Shown one piece after another: positions 5,516 through 10,294 of a stretch of 10,294 bases of DNA (position 1 is the first letter of the stretch; each line of letters begins with the position of its first letter). Location of the stretch: NCBI GenBank assembly GCA_946409885.1, contig CAMJYF010000032.1:1-10294 (forward strand), written 5' to 3'. Under the pieces are notes generated by a model. The model searched no databases. It saw only the letters and a list, made by a program, of their open reading frames with translations, and was not told the origin of the DNA. A program made the translations under genes and the position numbers. The stretch is from an uncultured Clostridia bacterium. GTDB lineage: Bacteria; Bacillota; Clostridia; Oscillospirales; Acutalibacteraceae.

Positions 5516-6565
5516 TTACGTCATCTCCACGGCGATCATCCGGTCCATGATCTCATAGATATCCGCGTCCGTGTCGAAAACGGCCTGGTAGGCGACGCCG
5601 CTGTCCCAGGTGGGATAGTAGCCGACCAGAATGGAATCCGCCCCGTAGCTGCCGTAATCATCGGGGGTCTGTACGTAAAACGTCCGGCCCCGGTACTCGC
5701 AGACTTCGCCCAGCGTTGACGCGGAGGAGCCGCCCAGCCTGTCCTGATCCGTCAGGCCGATGTGTCCGTCGGAAAACGTATAATCGACCGAAAGGCAGAA
5801 CGAACCGTCGGCGTTGACGTCGCCGTTCCGGCTGACGATACCCACCTGATAGCCGGTGAAATTCCCGTCGTAACAGGGGACGATGGGGTGGGCGAAGGCG
5901 GCTTTCGCCTCCTCATAGCCCACGCTGCGTTTGGTAAAGACCGCGCCGGGCGTTCCGCCGGGGTCGCCGTTTCCGGAGGGAGGGTCGGTCGGCCGTGCGG
6001 CGGGCGGGTCGGTCGGGTTTTCGGCAGACGGATCGGTCGGCCGGGTGGCGGGCGGCGCTGTCGGCACGGCGTCCACCGGGGGGGACGTGGTCCGGTCCGG
6101 GGTTTTCTCTGTGGACGGGGGTTCCGCCGTCGCCGGCGGACGGTCAGGCGTGACCGTGGAGGCGGAGGGCGCAACATCACCGGATCGGGAGGGGGCATCC
6201 GACGTTTCGTTCCCGACGGGGGCGGTCGGCTCTCCGGTGGGGGCGGTGATTGCGTCTTCCTTTTCTGCGGCGCCGGGCACGGTGACCGCAGGGTCTTCTT
6301 CCGCCGAAGAGGGTTCGCTCCGGTCCGCCGTCTGTGAAACGGAGGACTCCGACGGCGGCGTTACCGAGGGAAGGGGCCGCGTGAACCGCATTACGCCAAG
6401 GACAGCGGCGCAGACCACGGCGGCAGCCCCGGCGGCGGCGAACGCCCGCCGTTTTCTGATTCTGTTCGCCCGGAATTCCGCCGCTACCTCGTCGGACCGC
6501 TCCGACTCCCGCACATAGGACTCGTCGATCCCCGCGACGGCGAGCAGCAACATCCTGCTGTTCAT
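5516..6565 (-). CDS. Single-pass membrane protein, anti-sigma-factor-like, with Pro/Thr-rich linker
   Basis: The 349-residue protein has four parts. Residues 1-40 are a cytoplasmic segment beginning MNSRMLLLAVAGIDESYVRE; an I(D)xxxxxE start like this is common in clostridial membrane proteins encoded beside sigma-like factors. Residues 41-60 (AFAAAGAAAVVCAAVLGVMR) form one membrane helix after the basic RIRKRR stretch, which predicts N-in/C-out. Residues 63-205 are a low-complexity Pro/Thr/Ser/Glu linker that could span the cell wall. Residues 206-349 are a compact, probably beta-rich outer domain (YEEAKAAFAHPIVPCYDG, then DYTFSDGHIGL, ending YEIMDRMIAVEMT). I do not recognise the outer domain. 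The ATG overlaps the stop of the XRE-sigma4 gene by 4 bp, and AGGAG (minus strand, 6577-6573) lies 7 nt upstream, so the pair is one operon. Likely role, by inference: it senses something outside and holds or releases the partner regulator through residues 1-40. Confidence 0.72.
   Translation of the reverse strand: MNSRMLLLAVAGIDESYVRESERSDEVAAEFRANRIRKRRAFAAAGAAAVVCAAVLGVMRFTRPLPSVTPPSESSVSQTADRSEPSSAEEDPAVTVPGAAEKEDAITAPTGEPTAPVGNETSDAPSRSGDVAPSASTVTPDRPPATAEPPSTEKTPDRTTSPPVDAVPTAPPATRPTDPSAENPTDPPAARPTDPPSGNGDPGGTPGAVFTKRSVGYEEAKAAFAHPIVPCYDGNFTGYQVGIVSRNGDVNADGSFCLSVDYTFSDGHIGLTDQDRLGGSSASTLGEVCEYRGRTFYVQTPDDYGSYGADSILVGYYPTWDSGVAYQAVFDTDADIYEIMDRMIAVEMT
5969..6040 (-). repeat. Three tandem 24-bp repeats encoding an 8-residue Pro-rich unit
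   Basis: Residues 176-199 of the membrane protein read PTDPSAEN, PTDPPAAR, PTDPPSGN: three units with an exact 8-residue period. On the + strand TCGGTCGG recurs at 5985, 6009 and 6033, exactly 24 bp apart. The array sits at the outer end of the linker and could change copy number by slippage without breaking the frame. Confidence 0.8.
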
Positions 6566-7017
6566 AAGAAGGCTCCTTTCAGGTATTTTTTCAGCTTTTT
6601 TCTGGTCCGCATCAGAACCGTGCGGACGTAGCCGTCGCTGATCCCGTACGCGGCGCCGATGGCGCAGGGCTCTTCAAAGAAATAGTACCGCCGGACAAAC
6701 ACGGCCCTGTCCCGGAGGGAAAGGGAGGACAGAAAACCGTTCAGCGCCTCCTTCAGCTCCTCCGCCCCCACCGTAAGGCCGGGCGGAAGGCAGGGCGAAA
6801 GCTCCTCCGTCAGGACGCGGTCCCTGTCGAACAGCGCTTCCACCCCTACGGAGAACAGCTTTGCCATTTTCAGGATCATCTGATAGTTCGGCGGGCTTTT
6901 GCCGGTCTCCCATTTGGAGACCAGATCCCGTGAGACGAACAGCGCCGAAGCCAGCTGCTCCTGCGTCATATCCGCGTTTCGCCGCAGCGCGGCGATCGCC
7001 TGACCGGTCTTCAACAT
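6562..7017 (-). CDS. XRE helix-turn-helix fused to sigma-70 region 4-like domain
   Basis: The 151-residue protein joins two DNA-binding modules. Residues 1-65 are an XRE/Cro-type HTH: MTQEQLASALFVSRDLVSKWETGKSPPNYQMILKMAKLF contains the usual SxxxVSKWExGxxxP core (29-42). Residues 86-148 look like sigma-70 region 4: LKEALNGFLSSLSLRDRAVFVRRYYF, then AIGAAYGISDGYVRTVLMRTRKKLKKYL, the pattern of the -35-binding helix-turn-helix in ECF-type factors. There is no region 2, so it is not a complete sigma factor. It may act as a classic regulator that contacts RNA polymerase, or the sigma4 part may be the docking site for the membrane partner. The ATG is 6 nt after AGGGGG (minus strand). Its TGA overlaps the start of the anti-sigma-like gene. 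A promoter with a perfect -10 lies directly upstream, giving a leader of about 17 nt. Confidence 0.82.
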   Translation of the reverse strand: MLKTGQAIAALRRNADMTQEQLASALFVSRDLVSKWETGKSPPNYQMILKMAKLFSVGVEALFDRDRVLTEELSPCLPPGLTVGAEELKEALNGFLSSLSLRDRAVFVRRYYFFEEPCAIGAAYGISDGYVRTVLMRTRKKLKKYLKGAFL

Positions 7018-7040
7018 GCCACACCCCCTGTTGCGGTCTT

Positions 7041-7070
7041 ATTATACAATCCACCCGGCGGCATGCGCAA
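7041..7070 (-). promoter_or_regulatory. Promoter of the XRE-sigma4 / membrane protein operon
   Basis: On the minus strand a perfect TATAAT (+ strand ATTATA, 7041-7046) lies 18 bp downstream of a weak -35 TTGCGC (+ strand GCGCAA, 7065-7070; only TTG matches). The start point would be near 7034, leaving a very short leader that contains the AGGGGG ribosome binding site. A weak -35 with a perfect -10 suggests help from an activator, perhaps the XRE protein itself. Confidence 0.6.
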
Positions 7071-7102
7071 GGGAAAGAACGTATCACCGGGGCGCAGAAC
7101 GT

Positions 7103-7112
7103 CCCCCCCCCC
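7103..7112. repeat. Run of ten cytosines in an intergenic stretch
   Basis: A C10 homopolymer (G10 on the minus strand) lies about 70 bp upstream of the predicted XRE-sigma4 start point. Such tracts are prone to slippage. The 7018-7276 interval holds no credible gene; apart from this run it contains the operon promoter, one inverted repeat and the birA terminator. Confidence 0.9.
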
Positions 7113-7156
7113 GCCATACAGGGCACAGCGAGCGCATAACGGCATAGGAACAAATC

Positions 7157-7190
7157 GGATTTTGCCGTGCTGCAAGAGCTCGCAAAATCC
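7157..7190. repeat. Perfect 9-bp inverted repeat, intergenic
   Basis: GGATTTTGC (7157-7165) and GCAAAATCC (7182-7190) are perfect complements with a 16-nt gap. No T-run follows on either strand, so it is not an intrinsic terminator. It lies between the birA terminator and the XRE-sigma4 promoter, where it could be a protein-binding site or an RNA hairpin of unknown use. Confidence 0.55.
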
Positions 7191-7224
7191 TGACTGCCGC
7201 ATCCTGCAATTTTCCGTGATGAAC

Positions 7225-7250
7225 AAAAAAAGCAGGGCAACCCCTGCTCT
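7225..7250 (-). terminator. Intrinsic terminator of birA
   Basis: Read on the minus strand, AGCAGGG (7248-7242) and CCCTGCT (7237-7231) form a perfect 7-bp stem with a 4-nt loop followed by T7 (7231-7225). It lies about 30 bp after the birA stop codon. Confidence 0.85.
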
Positions 7251-7276
7251 TTGCTCCTATACCGTCTTTGCCGTCG

Positions 7277-8023
7277 TTAAGGGAGGAGGACGATCTCCCC
7301 GGAGACGACCGTTTCCACACGGCCCTCCGGCAGGCGCACCAGCGCGGCCCCGTCCGCGGCGGCGCGCAGAAAGATCCCGGACCGGGTTTTGCCGCCCGCC
7401 GTGAAGGAGACGGGCTGGCCCGTAAGAAGGGAGCGGTCGTTGATTTGCTCCATATACGCCGTAGCGGCGGATGCGTCCGACAGGACGCGGTCCTCATAGA
7501 CGGCCCGGTCCAGCCGGTCCACGACAGCTTTCATCAGGGCCTCCGGGGCCGGGGCGGAAACGCCCTCCGCCCGCAGCGAGGTCATCTTTCCCCGCAGCTC
7601 CGGGGGGATCTCCTCCTGTGCCGCGTTCAGGTTGACGCCCACGCCCACCACGGCGGCGGGGGTGGGAACGGTTACCAGCTCGCAGAGGATGCCGCACAGC
7701 TTTTTGCCGTTCAGGTAGACGTCATTGGGCCATTTGACGCGGAGGACGGCCCCGCAGAGGTCCTCCAGCGCCCGGCAGACGCACAGCCCCGCGACCAGCG
7801 TCAGGCAGGGGACGTTGGTCTCCTGCCCCGTCAGCGGCAGCGCGGCGGAAAAATACAGTCCGCCCGGTGGCGAAAAAAAGGAACGGCCCAGCCGTCCCCG
7901 GCCGCCTGTCTGCGTGACGGCCCTGATCACGTCAAACACAGGTCCGTCCGCGGCGGCAAGGCGGGCCTTCAGGTCAGCGTTGGTGGAAACGGTGGAGGGA
8001 AGGGTGATATAGCGTCTGGTCAT
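7277..8023 (-). CDS. birA: Biotin--[acetyl-CoA-carboxylase] ligase, one-domain type
   Basis: The 248-residue enzyme activates biotin with ATP to biotinyl-5'-AMP and attaches it to the lysine of biotin carboxyl carrier proteins. The signatures are LPSTVSTNADLK (8-19), the adenylate-binding loop GGRGRLGRSFFSPPGGLYFS (40-59), KWPNDVYLNGKKLCGILCEL (97-116) and VVGVGVNLN (125-133). The N-terminal HTH of the bifunctional repressor form is absent, so this version cannot repress a biotin operon. The frame is open further upstream, to an ATG at 8062 and a TTG at 8071, but those lie at the very edge of a terminator hairpin and T-run, and the extra residues do not fit the family. I therefore choose ATG 8023. 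This start has no good ribosome binding site (CTTAAAAAAATG), so translation may be weak or leaderless-like. A terminator follows at 7225-7250. Confidence 0.9.
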   Translation of the reverse strand: MTRRYITLPSTVSTNADLKARLAAADGPVFDVIRAVTQTGGRGRLGRSFFSPPGGLYFSAALPLTGQETNVPCLTLVAGLCVCRALEDLCGAVLRVKWPNDVYLNGKKLCGILCELVTVPTPAAVVGVGVNLNAAQEEIPPELRGKMTSLRAEGVSAPAPEALMKAVVDRLDRAVYEDRVLSDASAATAYMEQINDRSLLTGQPVSFTAGGKTRSGIFLRAAADGAALVRLPEGRVETVVSGEIVLLP

Positions 8024-8069
8024 TTTTTTAAGATGGATTTCCCGCGCCGTACAGGCGGGCATGGGGCTC

Positions 8070-8099
8070 AAAAAAAGAACCGCCGGGGCACGGCAGTTC
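8070..8099 (-). terminator. Intrinsic terminator after the YdbC/PC4-like gene
   Basis: On the minus strand GAACTGCCG (8099-8091) pairs with CGGCGGTTC (8085-8077) through 9 bp including one G-U wobble, with loop TGCCC, then T7 (8076-8070). It starts 8 bp after the stop of the gene at 8108. It separates that gene from birA, leaving under 50 bp for any birA promoter. Confidence 0.85.
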
Positions 8100-8107
8100 C
8101 GGTACAG

Positions 8108-8326
8108 TTATTCTTCCGCGTCCAGCAGGGCTTTCAGCGCTTTGGCGTCCTCCGCCGAAAGGGTGATGCCCTTGCCCATCTTTTTGTGCTCCGGGCCCCA
8201 GTCGCGGATATCGTACTTGGGTTCTTTGCCGTTCCAGCTGATGAGATTCAGCTCCTTTTGCCAGCCGCCGGAGCCCTCGGAGATAACGCCGATGTGTTTC
8301 ACGATCTCGTAGGTAAATTCGGGCAT
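8108..8326 (-). CDS. YdbC/PC4-family single-stranded-DNA-binding protein
   Basis: The 72-residue protein is a compact PC4-like fold of the bacterial YdbC type. It starts PEFTYEIVKHIGVISEGSGG and contains KELNLISWNGKEPKYDIRDW (24-43), GPEHKKMGKGITL (44-56) and a C-terminal helix (AEDAKALKALLDAEE). The strands and basic residues around KYDIRDW form the nucleic-acid-binding surface in this family; the members bind single-stranded DNA or RNA, often as dimers, and may act in transcription or DNA repair. The exact role is not known. It is cytoplasmic and has full family length. GGAG lies 7 nt before the ATG (minus strand). It has a good promoter at 8397-8425 and its own terminator, so it is mainly a one-gene unit. 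Confidence 0.9.
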   Translation of the reverse strand: MPEFTYEIVKHIGVISEGSGGWQKELNLISWNGKEPKYDIRDWGPEHKKMGKGITLSAEDAKALKALLDAEE

Positions 8327-8396
8327 GATAAAACTCCTCTCTGTTTATGGATGGAAAAGCTCGCCGTCTGTGACGGATAAAATCAGTGATATTAAT

Positions 8397-8425
8397 AATA
8401 TAACTAAAAAAAATAGAAAAATCAA
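8397..8425 (-). promoter_or_regulatory. Promoter of the YdbC/PC4-like gene
   Basis: On the minus strand TTGATT (8425-8420) and TATATT (8402-8397, one mismatch to TATAAT) are spaced by exactly 17 bp in a very AT-rich stretch. Transcription would start near 8390 and give a leader of about 65 nt. The -35 box overlaps the left arm of the palindrome at 8423-8447. Confidence 0.72.
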
Positions 8426-8447
8426 GTATATTTTTTAAATATACTTG
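8423..8447. promoter_or_regulatory. 25-bp palindromic operator candidate between divergent promoters
   Basis: CAAGTATATTT (8423-8433) and AAATATACTTG (8437-8447) form a perfect 11-bp inverted repeat around a TTT centre. Each outer end reads CTTG outward and supplies the TTG of a -35 box: minus-strand TTGATT and plus-strand TTGCTA. A dimeric regulator bound here would cover both -35 boxes at once. It could also fold as a hairpin, but no T-run follows it and it sits upstream of both start points. The regulator is not in the window. Confidence 0.72.
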
Positions 8448-8473
8448 CTATTTCTTTTAAAAAATGCTACACT
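8445..8473 (+). promoter_or_regulatory. Promoter of fucI
   Basis: TTGCTA (8445-8450) and TACACT (8468-8473) are spaced by exactly 17 bp; each matches 4 of 6 consensus positions. Transcription would start near 8480 and give a leader of about 150 nt before the preferred fucI start. Divergent to the YdbC/PC4-like promoter and sharing the palindrome with it. Confidence 0.55.
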
Positions 8474-8505
8474 GCTGATGAATAAGGTCTGGCGGCGGCT
8501 GTTTG

Positions 8506-8537
8506 GCTCCCTTTTATCCGAAAGCGTGAAAGGGGGC
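8506..8537 (+). other. Hairpin in the fucI leader covering a ribosome-binding-like site
   Basis: GCTCCCTTTTA (8506-8516) pairs with TGAAAGGGGGC (8527-8537) in RNA through 11 bp including two G-U pairs, with a 10-nt loop. The right arm contains AGGGGG (8531-8536), which stands 8 nt before an in-frame ATG at 8545. The hairpin would hide this site. No T-run follows it, so it is not a terminator. Confidence 0.5.
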
Positions 8538-8628
8538 GGATCGTATGGACAACCCCGCGCTTTATCATGTATTCCCTCCGCTGTCACGCGGATCACCTAC
8601 ATTTTTTCAGAAAGGACGAATCAACTTT

Positions 8629-10294
8629 ATGGCAGCAAGCAGACTGATCGGCGATTATCCCGTCATCGGCATCCGTCGCATCATCGACGGCAGAAGAGGA
8701 CCCCTGAAGGTCCGTGAATCATTGGAAGAGCAGACCATGAACATGGCCAAAGCCGCGGCAAAGCTCTTTACCGAAAACCTGAAATATTCCAACGGCGAGC
8801 CCGTGAAGGTAGTCATCTCCGACACCTCCATCGGCCGCGTGGCGGAGGCCGCCCAGTGCGCCGCCCAGTTCAAAAAAGAGGGCGTGGATATCACCCTCAG
8901 CGTCACCCCCTGCTGGTGCTACGGCAGCGAGACCATGGACGCCGACCCCCTGACCATCAAGGGCGTGTGGGGCTTTAACGCCACCGAGCGCCCCGGCGCG
9001 GTTTACTTAGCCTCCGTGCTGGCCACCCACGCGCAGAAGGGCCTGCCGGCCTTCGGCATCTACGGCCACGACGTGCAGGACGCGGACGACGAGACCGTGC
9101 CGGAGGACGTGAAGGAAAAGCTGCTGCGGTTCGCCCGCGCCGCGGTGGCCGTGTGCACCATGCGCGGCAAATCCTACCTGCAGATCGGCTCCATCTGCAT
9201 GGGCATCGGCGGCTCCTCCATCAGCCCCGATTTTATTGAGGAATACCTGGGCATGCGGGTGGAATCCGTGGACGAGGTGGAGATCATCCGACGCATGAGC
9301 GAGAACATCTACGACGAGGCGGAGTTCCGGAAGGCCTATCAGTGGACCAAAGAGCACTGCCCCGAGGGCTTTGACAAGAACCCCGATTTCGTGAAGAAAT
9401 CCCCCGAGCAGAAGGAAAAGGACTGGGAGTTCGTGGTAAAGATGATGGTTATCATCAAGGACCTGATGAACGGCAACCCCAACCTGCCCGCGGGCCGCGA
9501 GGAGGAGATGGCCGGCCACAACGCCATCGCGGCGGGCTTCCAGGGCCAGCGCCAGTGGACGGACTTCTATCCCAACTGCGACTTCGGCGAGGCCCTGTGC
9601 AACACCTCCTTCGACTGGAACGGCGCCCGTGAACCCTACGTCCTCGCCACCGAGAACGACACCCTGAACGGCCTTTCCATGCTGTTCATGAAGCTGCTGA
9701 CCAACCGGGCGCAGATGTTCGCCGACGTGCGCACCTTCTGGAGCGCGGACGCCGTGAAGCGCGTTACCGGCTATGATATCGAAGGCGTCGCCAAAGAGGC
9801 GGGCGGCTTTATCCACCTCATCAACTCCGGCGCCTGCTGCCTGGACGCCTGCGGCGAGGTGAAGGACGAAAACGGCAACCCGGTCATCAAGCCCTGGTAT
9901 GACGTGACCGAAAAGGACATCGACACCATGCTGAAAGCCACCGAGTGGTGCGCCGCGGACAACGGCTATTTCAGAGGCGGCGGCTATTCCTCCCGCTTTT
10001 TGACCCGCGCCCAGATGCCCGCCACCATGATCCGCATCAATCTGGTGAAGGGCCTCGGCCCGACGATCCAGATCGCCGAGGGCTACACCGTCTGCCTGCC
10101 GGACGAGGTAAGCGATATCCTCTGGAAGCGCACGGACTACACCTGGCCCTGCACCTGGTTCACCCCCATCTGCAACGGCGTGGGCCCCTTCCGCTCCGCC
10201 TACGACCTGATGAACTGCTGGGGCGCCAACCACGGCGCCATCAGCTACGGCCACATCGGCGCGGACCTGATCACCATGTGTTCCATGCTGCGCA
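8629..10294 (+). CDS. fucI: L-fucose isomerase (3' end cut by the window)
   Basis: The first 555 residues of L-fucose isomerase are present. This enzyme is a cytoplasmic, Mn2+-dependent hexamer that converts L-fucose to L-fuculose, the first step of fucose breakdown; many members also act on D-arabinose. The match to E. coli FucI is clear along the whole length: [81 protein letters not shown] and NWGANHG-type CWGANHG. The metal and catalytic residues are conserved: Glu342 (ATEND), Asp366 (FADVRT) and His535 (GANHG), matching Glu337, Asp361 and His528 of E. coli. I chose ATG 8629, 12 nt after AAAGGA, because its N-terminus already fits the family. An ATG at 8545 is in frame, has AGGGGG 8 nt upstream and would add 28 residues. 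About 40 residues are missing at the right edge. Fuculokinase and aldolase may follow. Confidence 0.95.
   Translation, partial: MAASRLIGDYPVIGIRRIIDGRRGPLKVRESLEEQTMNMAKAAAKLFTENLKYSNGEPVKVVISDTSIGRVAEAAQCAAQFKKEGVDITLSVTPCWCYGSETMDADPLTIKGVWGFNATERPGAVYLASVLATHAQKGLPAFGIYGHDVQDADDETVPEDVKEKLLRFARAAVAVCTMRGKSYLQIGSICMGIGGSSISPDFIEEYLGMRVESVDEVEIIRRMSENIYDEAEFRKAYQWTKEHCPEGFDKNPDFVKKSPEQKEKDWEFVVKMMVIIKDLMNGNPNLPAGREEEMAGHNAIAAGFQGQRQWTDFYPNCDFGEALCNTSFDWNGAREPYVLATENDTLNGLSMLFMKLLTNRAQMFADVRTFWSADAVKRVTGYDIEGVAKEAGGFIHLINSGACCLDACGEVKDENGNPVIKPWYDVTEKDIDTMLKATEWCAADNGYFRGGGYSSRFLTRAQMPATMIRINLVKGLGPTIQIAEGYTVCLPDEVSDILWKRTDYTWPCTWFTPICNGVGPFRSAYDLMNCWGANHGAISYGHIGADLITMCSMLR

Noticed and set aside
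5762..6518. Gly/Arg-rich and Gly/Ser-rich open frames on the plus strand
   Set aside because: They arise from the reverse of the Pro/Thr-rich linker codons; no start signals or family resemblance.
7011..7226. 71-codon minus-strand frame upstream of the XRE-sigma4 gene
   Set aside because: It runs through the C10 tract and the operon promoter, has no clear ribosome site and no recognisable motif.
7268..8380. 370-codon open frame on the plus strand
   Set aside because: It lies opposite birA and the YdbC/PC4-like gene, both with clear family motifs, and runs through two terminators.
8518..8532. Catabolite-control (cre-like) site in the fucI leader around GAAAGCGTGAAA
   Set aside because: Several conserved positions of the cre consensus do not match, and the stretch is explained by the hairpin.
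9007..10254. 415-codon open frame on the minus strand
   Set aside because: It is the antisense of fucI, which is strongly conserved; the Val/Ala/Gly/His-rich product is a codon-bias artefact.

Overview
The window looks like a chromosomal segment of a GC-rich Gram-positive gut bacterium, most likely Bacillota, class Clostridia (Oscillospirales-like). I base this on AGGAGG-type ribosome binding sites, compact intrinsic terminators, tandem GNAT proteins and GyrI-like/CatA-like proteins of clostridial type, a YdbC/PC4-type protein, a one-domain biotin ligase and a clostridial-type L-fucose isomerase. This is inference from gene content; no marker gene for taxonomy is present.

Region 1 (1-3680, + strand) is one tight operon. 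It holds the C-terminal end of a TetR-type regulator (cut by the window edge), a protein with two GNAT acetyltransferase domains, a CatA-like acetyltransferase, a GyrI-like small-molecule-binding protein, and a second two-domain GNAT protein whose C-terminal half resembles the ZmaR-type GNAT family. The genes overlap or are separated by 14-53 bp, and each has a visible ribosome binding site. Together they encode about five acetyltransferase domains plus one ligand-binding domain under a probable TetR regulator, which suggests detoxification or modification of an amine- or hydroxyl-bearing compound.

Region 2 (3681-5410, + strand) is an MFS transporter gene with its own promoter. The promoter carries inverted repeats, and the roughly 160-nt leader is structured and contains a possible leader peptide. 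The unit ends in a strong terminator that can work in both directions.

Region 3 (5516-7070, - strand) is a two-gene operon with a 4-bp overlap. The first gene encodes an XRE helix-turn-helix fused to a sigma-70 region 4-like domain, with no region 2. The second encodes a single-pass membrane protein that resembles an anti-sigma factor, with a long Pro/Thr-rich linker and an extracytoplasmic C-terminal domain. It is the best candidate in the window for a poorly described signalling system.

Region 4 (7225-8425, - strand) holds a PC4/YdbC-like DNA-binding protein and a one-domain biotin-protein ligase (BirA). A terminator sits between them, and each gene has its own terminator.

Region 5 (8397-10294) is a divergent regulatory region. 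A perfect 11-bp inverted repeat (3-nt centre) overlaps the -35 boxes of both promoters. A 155-nt leader with a strong hairpin then precedes L-fucose isomerase (fucI), which runs off the right edge. Fucose use fits life on mucin or plant glycans in the gut.

No tRNA, rRNA, CRISPR array, insertion sequence or phage gene was seen.
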